Source: Phycisphaerales bacterium (GTDB taxonomy: Bacteria; Planctomycetota; Phycisphaerae; Phycisphaerales; UBA1924). Taken from it: 54,562 nucleotides of DNA. Location of the stretch: contig JALSHH010000035.1 of the NCBI GenBank assembly GCA_026982335.1, positions 1-54,562 of the forward strand, read 5' to 3'. Below are positions 18,485-26,070 of this stretch, in pieces; position 1 is the stretch's first letter, and every line of letters begins with the position of its first letter. Under the pieces are notes generated by a model. It did not search any database. It had not been told where the DNA came from and worked only from the letters and a program-made list of their open reading frames with translations. Position numbers and translations under genes: made by a program.

Positions 18485-19474
18485 TCACGCTCCCGGCTCG
18501 TACTCCCCATGCGGATCAACCTCATCCACACCTGCATCCGCATCCCCGCCATAGGCCATCAATCCTCCAGACGAACCCAGCACCAACGCCAGCATCACCA
18601 CCCGCATCATCAACAATCCAAACGATGATTTCGACCTGCCCCGCACCAACAAAACCATCGGTGACAACGCCAGCAACAACACTGCAGACAAGTTCACCAC
18701 CCCAGTCTGAATCATCGACCCAACCAACATCGTGAGCATAAACCCGACAAGCACCGTCACCCCACCACCCGAGAGCCGAAGATACCGAAAGATCAACCCG
18801 ACGATCAGCGTCGAGACCAGCACCGCGATGATCCCCGCCGGAATCATCGCCCCCGTCGAAAAATGATTCTGCAAAAAGATCGGCATCGACGCGCCCGCGA
18901 TGATGAGCCAGGTGATCGCATCAACCCACGCCGGCGTCTCTTCACTGGTGCGATCGGCTGCGGTCGCCACAAACGCCCCAGCAAACGCAGCAAAAATCGC
19001 CGACCCAACAAACATCGATGAATCCGCAAACACCGAGCCCACATACCCTTCGCCCAACATCCAAAACGCCCCACCAAACCCAAGTACCCGAAGCACAAAC
19101 CCCACCAGCATCGGCAGGCGAACCAACCCCTCCACCACCCCAACAAGCGCAATCAGCACAATCGCATGGATAAACCGGTAGTTATTGCCGTCAGGCCAGA
19201 GATGAAACACATCGTTGGCCGCAAAATCCGCCCCGGCGAATCCACCCGCAAGCAGCATCGGCAGCACCCATCGAGGCCCATCCGAAACCGAACGCTCGCC
19301 TTGCTCTTCGTCGAACTCTTCTTCATCAAAACCACGATCCCCAACCTCAAAATGATCCGCCCGCGATCGCTTCAAAGCATGGAGATACCACGCCGCCAAC
19401 AAAAGCACCAGCGAAACCGCCCCAGGAATCACCCCCCCATACATCACCAGGCGCTCTTGTAGCTGAGGATTCAT
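18485..19474 (-). CDS. Polytopic membrane protein of unknown function
   Basis: About 329 residues with roughly nine hydrophobic spans. The first (GVIPGAVSLVLLLAAWYLHA) is followed by a very acidic cytoplasmic-type linker (DEEEFDEEQGERS). The C-terminus is a short acidic tail after the last span. I do not recognise a transporter or enzyme family, and no conserved charged motif stands out inside the spans. ATG 19474 has GGAG 5-6 nt upstream and is preferred over a frame start at 19489. The minus-strand neighbour upstream is the yceI gene. Function unknown. Confidence 0.7.
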   Translation of the reverse strand: MNPQLQERLVMYGGVIPGAVSLVLLLAAWYLHALKRSRADHFEVGDRGFDEEEFDEEQGERSVSDGPRWVLPMLLAGGFAGADFAANDVFHLWPDGNNYRFIHAIVLIALVGVVEGLVRLPMLVGFVLRVLGFGGAFWMLGEGYVGSVFADSSMFVGSAIFAAFAGAFVATAADRTSEETPAWVDAITWLIIAGASMPIFLQNHFSTGAMIPAGIIAVLVSTLIVGLIFRYLRLSGGGVTVLVGFMLTMLVGSMIQTGVVNLSAVLLLALSPMVLLVRGRSKSSFGLLMMRVVMLALVLGSSGGLMAYGGDADAGVDEVDPHGEYEPGA

Positions 19475-19519
19475 GTACACTCCAACCAATGCCTCATGGC
19501 GATCGCTTTACCCACCGTT

Positions 19520-20192
19520 TTATTGTCCAACCGCCTCGATCCCAACGATGATATCGACCTGATCCCCCAACGGACCGTTCTCCGGATCATCTGCATTGAG
19601 GTATTTCGTGATTCCAAAGTCTGATCTTTTGATCGAAAAGCGGGCCTCGACCCCGAGCATATCGAAGTTGTTGAAGTTCTTCGCAGAAACATCGGTCAAC
19701 TCGGCTTCGATGGGCACGGTCTTGCCCTGAAGCGTAAAATCACCCCGCACCCGATACACACCATCACCAACCTCCTCGATCCCCGACGAAACAAACTTCG
19801 CCTGGTGATACTGACGCACATTGAAAAAATCCGCGCCCTTGAGATGCCCATCACGAGTCCGGTTATGGGTGTCGATCGAGCTCATCTGCACCGTGATTTC
19901 CATCGACGAACGCTCAAAATTGTCCTGATCAAAGTTGATCGTACCTTGGGTGGTATTGAACCGCCCATAAAAATTCGCAACAGAGTTGTGTCGAATCTTG
20001 AAAATCACATTGGTATGCGTGGGATCAATCTCATAAACCCGCGTCGCAGCCTCTTCCTCCTCGAGAACCATCACGGAAGATTCGATTCCTGCTGACCGGC
20101 CCCCCCCCCCCCCCGGCGATGGCACCCAGCATAACCACCAAAACCAAGAGTACGATTGAAGCGTAAAAAACATATTTCATAAAAACTTTCAT
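19520..20192 (-). CDS. YceI-family protein, frame broken by a G15 tract
   Basis: The YceI beta-barrel (lipocalin-like, binds isoprenoid-type lipids) is read in one frame: YEIDPTHTNVIFKIRHNSVANF, THNRTRDGHLKGADFF, VRGDFTLQGKTVPIEAEL, then DFGITKY and a final VDIIVGIEAV. The natural start lies in another frame: ATG 20192, with AGGAGA 7 nt upstream, gives MKVFMKYVFYASIVLLVLVV, an export signal or anchor. The two frames meet at a run of 15 Gs (20100-20114). With 14 (or 11 or 17) Gs the reading would be continuous as ...LGAIAGGGGGRSAGIESS. As sequenced, the gene is off. This may be phase variation, a real mutation or a homopolymer read error. Confidence 0.85.
20100..20114. repeat. Homopolymer C15 (G15 on the coding strand)
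   Basis: Fifteen consecutive Cs on the plus strand, located ~78 nt into the yceI coding region, right after its signal sequence. It is by far the longest mononucleotide run in the window. Tracts of this length are slippage-prone during replication. Confidence 0.95.
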
Positions 20193-20299
20193 CAAACTTC
20201 TCCTGTTGAATACACAATGGACCCACATCAACGCATCGGCTCAAGAGGTTATTCCCTTTGAGAGATTCTACACGCGATTTGCCCGTCTACCCTTCCCCT

Positions 20300-21763
20300 A
20301 TGAACACCACACTCCTCGTAGCCGCCCTCTGCTCATCGACCATCTACGCTTCAGGATGCCAAAGCATCGAATCCACTGCATCCTCCACCACGAGCCCCAA
20401 CTCACCGATCATCCTCGACGGCAAGTGCAACGAGTGGAACCGCCCCAATGCCGGATTTGCTGACGATCGATACATCTACCTCACCTTCTCCCCTCCGAGT
20501 GATTCCCTCCAAGCAATCCAGGCAGCCCCCTACACCACACGCATCCGCATCGACGCCGACACCAACCCCAAAACCGGCCGACCCATGCAATGGATGAGTC
20601 TCGAAACCTCGCTCCAAGAGCCTCAAGGTGTCGACTTGCTCATCGAACTCTCACCAAAGAACGATCTGGGCACCATCGGAATCGGATCCTCGGTCATGCA
20701 CTACGCCTCCTCAGACAAAAGCACTTCCATCGGGCACGCTGCGCTGGGGTTCATGTTTCTACCAACCTTCAGCGCCCCTCAATACGAACTCCGCATCGAC
20801 CGCCATGCACCAGGCGCCCATATCCTGCCCAAAGAAGGCCCCCTCGAAATCGTCATCGACCAAGTAGATCAAAACGATCGATTCCGCTGGTCAACAACCA
20901 TCAACCTTAAACTACCCACACTGGGCGACGCTGCCAGACCCGACGCGATCATCCCGGAAAAACCCAAAAAAAGCGTGCGAATCATGAGCGCCAATGTCCT
21001 CTTCTCCTCGCCGATCAAAGACCCCGCCCCCTTCAAACGCATCATCGACGCCACCGATCCCGATGTCATCCTCTACCAGGAATGGTTCAATACCCCCGCT
21101 GAGGATGTCCAAAGCTGGCTCGACACCCACGCGGGAAACGGGTGGTCCGTGCACATGCCCAGCGCCAAAGCAGGCGTCGCCATCGCCACACGCCGACCAA
21201 TCATCACCTCCTACGAGTCGGTCCTGCCTCCATCAAGCTCAGGACGCCCGGCCCGCGGCGTCGCAGCCCTGATCGACACCGATGCAGGAGAACTCCTTGC
21301 CATCTCCATCCACCTCAAATGCTGTGGCAGCGCCAACTCCCCCGAAGACAACAAACGCATCGAACAGGCCAAATCAATCAACGATTTCGTGCGCTTTGTC
21401 CACGCACAACATCCCAAAGCCAAAATCGTCATCGCAGGCGATTTCAATCTCGTCGGCTCCTACGAACCCATGGCAGCAATGATCGACTCACTCGGTGCCC
21501 AAGGGCAAGACCTCACCCCCATCGACCCCCAAATCCTCGCCGACGCATCAACCATCACTTGGAACGACGAGAAAAGCCGGTTCAGCCCCGGAAGACTCGA
21601 CTGGATCCTCATTGACGAATCCACAAGTTCAGCAACCAATGCCTTTGTCCTTGACACCCGAATCCTCTCAAACGCCTCACTGAGCATCATGGGATTGCAA
21701 AGAGATGACTCGAAAGCTTCCGATCATCTCCCGATCATCATTGACCTGAAAAAAGCAAAATGA
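20300..21763 (+). CDS. Exported endonuclease/exonuclease/phosphatase-family lipoprotein
   Basis: About 487 residues from ATG 20300. It has a hydrophobic signal and a lipobox-like ASGC at ~20. Residues ~35-210 start with IILDGKCNEWNRP, a pattern typical of CBM9/DOMON-like beta-sandwich domains. Residues ~225-485 are an EEP (DNase I-like) domain: IMSANVLF, the metal-binding Glu in ILYQEWF, IHLKCCG, AGDFNLVGSYEPM, RLDWILID and the terminal SDHLPIIIDL with the catalytic Asp-His pair. EEP enzymes cleave phosphodiesters in nucleic acids, lipids or inositides; the substrate here is unknown. It is divergent from yceI, and only 4 nt separate its stop from the convergent rnc stop. Confidence 0.85.
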   Translation: MNTTLLVAALCSSTIYASGCQSIESTASSTTSPNSPIILDGKCNEWNRPNAGFADDRYIYLTFSPPSDSLQAIQAAPYTTRIRIDADTNPKTGRPMQWMSLETSLQEPQGVDLLIELSPKNDLGTIGIGSSVMHYASSDKSTSIGHAALGFMFLPTFSAPQYELRIDRHAPGAHILPKEGPLEIVIDQVDQNDRFRWSTTINLKLPTLGDAARPDAIIPEKPKKSVRIMSANVLFSSPIKDPAPFKRIIDATDPDVILYQEWFNTPAEDVQSWLDTHAGNGWSVHMPSAKAGVAIATRRPIITSYESVLPPSSSGRPARGVAALIDTDAGELLAISIHLKCCGSANSPEDNKRIEQAKSINDFVRFVHAQHPKAKIVIAGDFNLVGSYEPMAAMIDSLGAQGQDLTPIDPQILADASTITWNDEKSRFSPGRLDWILIDESTSSATNAFVLDTRILSNASLSIMGLQRDDSKASDHLPIIIDLKKAK

Positions 21764-21767
21764 AGGC

Positions 21768-22460
21768 TCAATCCCCCTCGATCAACCCCATCGCCTTGAG
21801 GGCACACTGGGCAGCCGATTGCTCCGCCGCCTTTTTCGATTGCCCCCAACATGGATCAAACTGCGTCCCGTCAAGTTCAACTGCGATATGAAACGCCTTG
21901 GCATGGTCTGGGCCTTTTTCTTCGAGAATCCGATACTGAGGCGACATCCCCACCGTCTTCTGGGCATGCTGTTGAAGCATACTCTTGAAGTTATGCTGAT
22001 GCCCCGAGTTCACCGCCTCGTCAAGCAATGGATCCAACAAAGGCATCAAAAACGACTGCGCACGCTCCATCCCCCCATCAATATACAACGCCGCAACCAC
22101 CGACTCAATCACCGCCGCTGCCAACGACGGCGGCAACTCGGGCTGAGTCATCATCCCCTTACCCACCAAAATCAACTGATCCAACCCCGTCTCCATCGCA
22201 ATCCGCGCACAGATACTCCGAGAAACCGCCAAAGATTTGATCTTGGTCATTTCCCCTTCAAGGTACTCGGGGAACCGATGAAAAATGCGCTCACAAACGA
22301 TCATCCCCAAAACCGCATCCCCAAGAAACTCCAAGCGCTCGTTGGAATCAAGCCGAGACTCCGAGATCGACGCATGCCTCAGCGCCAGATCGAGCAACCC
22401 GATATCCTCGAACTGATGTCCAAGAATTTCCTGCGCCTTGGCGCGAATCTCATCATTCAT
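21768..22460 (-). CDS. rnc: Ribonuclease III
   Basis: A 230-residue double-strand-specific endoribonuclease that processes rRNA precursors and structured mRNAs. The signature NERLEFLGDAVLGMIVCE is intact. The second acidic cluster is in AAAVIESVVAALYIDGG, where the Glu binds Mg2+. The C-terminal dsRBD runs from NFKSMLQQHAQ to SKKAAEQSAAQCALKAMG. The start at ATG 22460 is chosen because the AAGGGGG ribosome-binding sequence is 8 nt upstream, whereas ATG 22466 and GTG 22469 would be too close to it. Confidence 0.95.
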   Translation of the reverse strand: MNDEIRAKAQEILGHQFEDIGLLDLALRHASISESRLDSNERLEFLGDAVLGMIVCERIFHRFPEYLEGEMTKIKSLAVSRSICARIAMETGLDQLILVGKGMMTQPELPPSLAAAVIESVVAALYIDGGMERAQSFLMPLLDPLLDEAVNSGHQHNFKSMLQQHAQKTVGMSPQYRILEEKGPDHAKAFHIAVELDGTQFDPCWGQSKKAAEQSAAQCALKAMGLIEGD

Positions 22461-22832
22461 CAGCATCACCCCCTTGCGAACCCAGACGCAAAGACCACCC
22501 CCCCACCGGATAAAAAGGCGGCGGGGTAAACCAAATGAATGCCGTGGTGTGCTGATCGATCCTCTTCTCAGGGAAATCCGCGATCGGTTGCTGAGTGTCT
22601 ATGAGCACAAGTCTCTAGGAGCAAACACCGAACAATAGGCCGCGAAATCGAATCGGAAACGCCATCGGCGACAATAACAAAGAGAGTATCCGCTCGATAA
22701 GGGCCCGAGTCCAATGAATTTGCGTGTTGATTCGCGTTTGATGTAGACGCCCAACGCCTCGGCGACTAGACTCCCCGCCCTTGATGAAAAGGCATCGGCC
22801 ATTTGAAGGCCGCGTTTTAGGAGACCCCAGCT
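22461..22832. other. rnc/rpmH divergent intergenic region
   Basis: About 370 nt between the divergent rnc and rpmH genes. A hairpin (CCCCACCG ... CGGCGGGG) lies near 22500-22525, upstream of rnc. I found no convincing ORF and no confident promoter pair, though the region must hold promoters for both genes. Confidence 0.4.
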
Positions 22833-22973
22833 ATGGCCATGCACTACCCCCGCCGCAAGAGCAACACCAAGCGTCGTCGATCATTCGGCTTCCGCGCCCG
22901 CATGAAAACAAAGAGCGGCCGCAAGCTCCTCAACAAACGCCGCCGCATCGGCCGTGCCCTCCAAACCATCTGA
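22833..22973 (+). CDS. rpmH: 50S ribosomal protein L34
   Basis: A 46-residue very basic protein. The central part [20 protein letters not shown] matches the L34 signature (THGFRaRMaTknGRkvLarRR). The N-terminus [16 protein letters not shown] replaces the usual MKRTFQPS. L34 is a late-assembled large-subunit protein. AGGAG is 9 nt upstream of the ATG at 22833; a second ATG two codons later is too far from it. rnpA, which normally follows, is absent, and no dnaA is near. Confidence 0.93.
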   Translation: MAMHYPRRKSNTKRRRSFGFRARMKTKSGRKLLNKRRRIGRALQTI

Positions 22974-23040
22974 TCCCTATTCTCGAAGAGCCGATCTCTT
23001 GCCCGGGCATCCTCATCGCCAACCAATCGCATGATTGCTC

Positions 23041-23069
23041 AATGCCTGAACACCCGTTCGGGCATTTTT
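23041..23069 (+). terminator. Intrinsic terminator after rpmH
   Basis: Stem AATGCCTGAAC (23041-23051) / GTTCGGGCATT (23056-23066) with one G-T pair and a 4-nt loop, then a T-run. It lies about 70 nt downstream of the rpmH stop. Confidence 0.8.
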
Positions 23070-23115
23070 CATGGCGTGAAATACACCATACCGCTCCCAA
23101 ATTCCACAAAACCCA

Positions 23116-23144
23116 TTTACACACACAACAAAACCTCGTACCTT
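23116..23144 (+). promoter_or_regulatory. Candidate promoter, sorting-tail gene 1
   Basis: TTTACA (23116-23121), 17-nt spacer, TACCTT (23139-23144), about 60 nt upstream of the ATG at 23205. It has the same general design as the two promoters at 23990 and 25126. Confidence 0.45.
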
Positions 23145-23204
23145 ACTCATTCCAACTCCGTTGGTATGAGCATTCATCCATTTTGAAAGAAAAAGAGAGA
23201 TACC

Positions 23205-23726
23205 ATGAAACTCGCCGCACTGACCGCCCTCGCCGGGCTCACCCTCTGCGTATCAACACCCCAAACCCAGGCCCAGACCGCCATCACGCTCGATGTCTCG
23301 GGGATGGCGAGTTGGGATTTCCAAGGCGACCCCGACAATGAAACCTTCACCGTCTTTCTCGGCGTGATGGCCCCAATCATTGAGTTCAGCTGGAACCTCA
23401 ATATCACAACCGTTGGGGCCAGCTGGGCTGACGAACTCACCCTCGGCCTGCTGGGCAACTCGGTCATCATCAATCCTGCCCTAGGGGATAGCTTCACTGT
23501 TGTCAACCAGAACTATCAAGGGTCTATTGATCCGCAGCTGCTTGTCATCGGAGCCGATGGGATACTCGACTTTGAGTTCTACGAAACTGGCTTTGATGAC
23601 AACGCCGATGCCATCGACGCCTACTTTGAAGCGGGCTCGACCATCACCATTGTGCTGATGCCAGCCCCAGGGTCCCTCGCCGCGATGGGGTTCGCCGGAC
23701 TCTTCGCAGCCCGGCGCAGGCGATAA
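23205..23726 (+). CDS. Secreted PEP-CTERM-like protein, paralog 1
   Basis: A 173-residue exported protein with an N-terminal signal peptide (LAALTALAGLTLCVST..TQAQ). The mature domain contains WDFQGDPDNE, TTVGASWADEL, a central beta-rich part and GADGILDFEFYE..F.D. The C-terminus PAPGSLAAMG / hydrophobic / AARRRR is a sorting-tail layout (Pro-Pro motif, transmembrane stretch, Arg cluster) like the PEP-CTERM tails recognised by exosortases. It is about one-third identical by eye to the two genes downstream. Purine-rich AAAGAGAGA lies upstream of the ATG, as in the paralogs. It has its own promoter and terminator. No exosortase is in the window; function unknown. Confidence 0.85.
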   Translation: MKLAALTALAGLTLCVSTPQTQAQTAITLDVSGMASWDFQGDPDNETFTVFLGVMAPIIEFSWNLNITTVGASWADELTLGLLGNSVIINPALGDSFTVVNQNYQGSIDPQLLVIGADGILDFEFYETGFDDNADAIDAYFEAGSTITIVLMPAPGSLAAMGFAGLFAARRRR

Positions 23727-23790
23727 CACCGCCTTGATGCCCCAACGGGCCCAAATCCTTTGGTTTGAGGCCCCCTTCAGCCTCCACCCC

Positions 23791-23820
23791 CACGCCAGAG
23801 CAGTTGCTCTGGCGTGTTTT
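23791..23820 (+). terminator. Intrinsic terminator, sorting-tail gene 1
   Basis: CACGCCAGAGCA (23791-23802) pairs with TGCTCTGGCGTG (23805-23816), followed by TTTT, about 65 nt after the stop. Confidence 0.85.
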
Positions 23821-23989
23821 CATTCTCCGCAATCAACAGCCAAACCCCAGAAAAGCGTGCCTGTTGGAGTAACGGAACCTTGAATCGTCCGAAAACACCC
23901 ATTCAATCTGCAATATCGCCTATAATCGGCTCTCACGCTCCAAATTCGCCCAAACCCAGAGATTCTTCTCAAATTCAGCCATGATTCTA

Positions 23990-24017
23990 TTGACACGCCC
24001 TCGGAAATCACTACGCT
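23990..24017 (+). promoter_or_regulatory. Candidate promoter, sorting-tail gene 2
   Basis: Perfect -35 TTGACA (23990-23995), 16-nt spacer, TACGCT (24012-24017). It implies a ~235-nt leader before the ATG at 24259. The design is nearly identical to the promoter at 25126. Confidence 0.6.
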
Positions 24018-24030
24018 AAGAGTGTGTGAA

Positions 24031-24045
24031 GGGTGGTACCCACCC
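24031..24045 (+). promoter_or_regulatory. 5'-leader hairpin, sorting-tail gene 2
   Basis: GGGTGG-TAC-CCACCC forms a perfect 6-bp stem beginning 14 nt after the -10 box, so it would lie close to the RNA 5' end. The paralogous leader has a hairpin at the same distance (25166-25182). A small GACAC/GTGTC hairpin follows at ~24048. Confidence 0.5.
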
Positions 24046-24157
24046 GAGACACGGTGTCGTTCCATCGTCTTTTCAGAGACACGCTTCATTCGGAGTGCTC
24101 TGATGAGGCGCTTGCAAGGGAGAAAGAGACCCCTTGTTCAAACTTGTTGTTTGTGTT

Positions 24158-24189
24158 CGAAATATCCAACACGCGTGTTGGATATTTCG
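24158..24189. repeat. Perfect 32-bp palindrome
   Basis: CGAAATATCCAACACG (24158-24173) is followed directly by its exact reverse complement (24174-24189) with no spacer. It lies in the untranslated leader, about 70 nt upstream of sorting-tail gene 2. No T-run follows. It could be an operator for a dimeric regulator or a strong RNA hairpin. Confidence 0.95.
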
Positions 24190-24258
24190 GTCCGTTTGGC
24201 TTGGCGTGTGGAGCGTCGGCCTGTCTTATAGTTTGTCAAACGAAAGAGAGAAGAGAAA

Positions 24259-24852
24259 ATGAAAGTAATCGCATTTGCAGCATTGGCAGCAACCGCTGGC
24301 CTCGCAACCGCAAACCCAATCGCCGTCGGCCAGTTCGCTGGCAACACCATCGACAATGCTGGCGTCGCAACCGGCACCATCGTCGTTGACATCAGTGGCT
24401 ACAACTCAAACGACGCCCAAGGATCACCCCTCAACGAAATCCTGACCGTCGCCCTTGGTGTTGGTGCTGAAATGACCGGCATCGGCTGGGATGTCTACCT
24501 CACCACCATCGGTGGAAGCTGGGCTTCGGAAGCAACCATGAACTTTGGTGGTCAGCTCTTCCTGACTCCTGGTGTCGCTGATAGCTTCGGCGTTACCAAC
24601 CAGAACTACAACTCAGGCGGCATCCTTGACTTGGGCGACAACGGCATCCCCAACACCCTGCCAGATGCATCAGGCGACCTTGACATCGAATTCTTCGAGT
24701 CATTCGTCGACAACGGCGGCTCCGGTGACGCAACTTGGGGCGCAGGCTCAACCCTCACCCTCGTCGGCTTCGGTGGAAACTTCGTCCCAACTCCTGGTTC
24801 ACTCGCAGTCCTCGGGCTCGGTGGCCTCGTTGCTGGTCGTCGTCGTCGCTAA
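24259..24852 (+). CDS. Secreted PEP-CTERM-like protein, paralog 2
   Basis: A 197-residue exported protein with a short signal peptide ending near ATANP. The mature domain shares GYNSNDAQGSPLNE, TTIGGSWASE, DSFGVTNQNYN and DLDIEFFESFVDNGG with its neighbours. It ends with PTPGSLAVLG / GLGGLV / AGRRRR, a clear PEP-CTERM-like tail. Codon use differs from surrounding genes, with many GGT, GCT, GTT and CGT codons (the tail Arg codons are mostly CGT), as seen in strongly expressed genes, so it is probably abundant. AAAGAGAGAAGAG precedes the ATG. It is flanked by its own promoter and terminator. Function unknown. Confidence 0.87.
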   Translation: MKVIAFAALAATAGLATANPIAVGQFAGNTIDNAGVATGTIVVDISGYNSNDAQGSPLNEILTVALGVGAEMTGIGWDVYLTTIGGSWASEATMNFGGQLFLTPGVADSFGVTNQNYNSGGILDLGDNGIPNTLPDASGDLDIEFFESFVDNGGSGDATWGAGSTLTLVGFGGNFVPTPGSLAVLGLGGLVAGRRRR

Positions 24853-24931
24853 TCCGGATTGAATGTACTCGAACTTACGCCTGACCCGCTGGCAGTATTG
24901 CCAACAAGTTCGGATACAAAACAAAATACAG

Positions 24932-24964
24932 AATCCCTTGGAGATTTCTCCAAGGGATTTTTTT
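24932..24964 (+). terminator. Intrinsic terminator, sorting-tail gene 2
   Basis: AATCCCTTGGAGA (24932-24944) pairs with TCTCCAAGGGATT (24947-24959), followed by a T-run ending at 24964. Confidence 0.88.
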
Positions 24965-25125
24965 GCAGGCAACACCATGCAACACTTTGTCCAATACCCT
25001 CACAATCTCCTGTGACACCATCAGTTACACGCCTGGCTGCAATGCCAGCAAATGCCCTGCTTTCTTCCCACCTTATGGAAACCTTTTCCCAGCAAAGAAT
25101 TATCTCATTTTCACCCCCACGAGTA

Positions 25126-25153
25126 TTGACACACACCCAAGATTCGTTATGCT
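25126..25153 (+). promoter_or_regulatory. Candidate promoter, sorting-tail gene 3
   Basis: Perfect TTGACA (25126-25131), 16-nt spacer, TATGCT (25148-25153). It matches the 23990 promoter in boxes and spacing. The leader to the ATG at 25398 is ~240 nt. Confidence 0.6.
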
Positions 25154-25165
25154 GGACGCAGCATA

Positions 25166-25182
25166 GATGGTTCCGCACCATC
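25166..25182 (+). promoter_or_regulatory. 5'-leader hairpin, sorting-tail gene 3
   Basis: GATGGT (25166-25171) / ACCATC (25177-25182), loop TCCGC, starting 13 nt after the -10. It is equivalent in place to the hairpin at 24031. A second hairpin GGAGTAT-TCTGC-ATACTCC lies at 25228-25246. Confidence 0.5.
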
Positions 25183-25197
25183 CGCGAGAGAGGCGCA

Positions 25198-25302
25198 ATG
25201 AAGGGTTCGAACACGCGAAGTATTCTGGGAGTATTCTGCATACTCCTTTCTGTGTATGCTGCTTCGCATTCCAATGGAGCACTTGCTCTCTCGCTCGAAT
25301 GA
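25198..25302 (+). CDS. Possible 34-aa exported peptide in the leader
   Basis: ATG 25198 has GAGAGAGG 5 nt upstream and sits about 40 nt after the predicted transcription start. The peptide begins MKGSNTRSILGVFCILLSVY, with a basic start and a hydrophobic core like a signal peptide, and ends after 34 residues. It could be a leader peptide, a small membrane peptide or a chance frame: the same bases also form a strong RNA hairpin. No equivalent frame is evident in the leader of gene 2. Confidence 0.3.
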   Translation: MKGSNTRSILGVFCILLSVYAASHSNGALALSLE

Positions 25303-25397
25303 TCTGGGAGTATGGTCTCTCACGATCGAAACCTGTTTCAAGTTGTCAGTGTACGGAGCGCTGGCAGGAATGACTTTTTAGAAAGAGAGAATTAAAA

Positions 25398-25901
25398 ATG
25401 AAAAAGACAATTGCACTCGCAACACTCGTTGCTGTCTCAGGCCTTGCACACGGCCAATCCCTCGTCATCGACATCTCGATGTACGACAGCTATAACTTCC
25501 AAGGCGATCCACAAAACGACATCGCCAATGTCTTCATTGCTGCAAGCGCGAGCATCACCAACATCGCTTGGGATGTCACCATCTCAACCGAATCTCCAAG
25601 CTGGCTCGAAGAGTTCACCATGGGCTTCTTCGGCAACAGCGAAATTGTTCAGGTTGCTCCCGGCGATGCCTTCACCGGCAGCTTTGTGAACTATGTCGGC
25701 GACCAGGCTTCGAGCATCGTCCTCGGTGCTGACGGTATGCTTGACATCGAATTCTACGAGCAGTTCTTTGATGACATCCCAGGCGGCATCGATACCTACA
25801 TCGAAGCTGGCTCAACCATCACCGTAAGCTACATCCCCGCACCAAGCGCACTGGCCGTCCTCGGACTCGGTGGGCTCGTTGCTGGTCGTCGTCGCCGCTG
25901 A
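25398..25901 (+). CDS. Secreted PEP-CTERM-like protein, paralog 3
   Basis: A 167-residue exported protein. The signal peptide ends near GLAHGQ. The mature part contains YNFQGDPQNDIANV, STESPSWLEEFTMGFFGN, PGDAFTGSFVNY, GADGMLDIEFYEQFFDD and EAGSTITV, each matching paralog 1 or 2 closely. The tail is IPAPSALAVLG / GLGGLV / AGRRRR, with the last 12 residues identical to paralog 2. GAAAGAGAGA precedes the ATG. Like paralog 2 it uses codons typical of strongly expressed genes. The shared fold with sorting tails suggests surface or matrix proteins (inference); the function is unknown. Confidence 0.87.
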   Translation: MKKTIALATLVAVSGLAHGQSLVIDISMYDSYNFQGDPQNDIANVFIAASASITNIAWDVTISTESPSWLEEFTMGFFGNSEIVQVAPGDAFTGSFVNYVGDQASSIVLGADGMLDIEFYEQFFDDIPGGIDTYIEAGSTITVSYIPAPSALAVLGLGGLVAGRRRR

Positions 25902-25944
25902 TCCGCAGCACAACCGATCAACATGCTTGATCGAAAGAACTTTC

Positions 25945-25977
25945 AAAGCCCTTCGGAGAAATCTGAAGGGCTTTTTT
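25945..25977 (+). terminator. Intrinsic terminator, sorting-tail gene 3
   Basis: AAAGCCCTTC pairs with GAAGGGCTTT (inner part GGA/TCT wobble), followed by six Ts, ~50 nt after the stop. Confidence 0.87.
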
Positions 25978-26070
25978 GTCCCATGCCACGAACAATCTCA
26001 CACAGTCACGCAAAACGCCTGCCAAAGCACGCGTTGATGTTCCATTCCTTTCCTCAAACAACCCCGTCGC

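Noticed and set aside
24022-24231. 69-residue frame in the leader of sorting-tail gene 2
   Set aside because: It spans the hairpin and the palindrome, has no good ribosome-binding site and no counterpart in the leader of gene 3.
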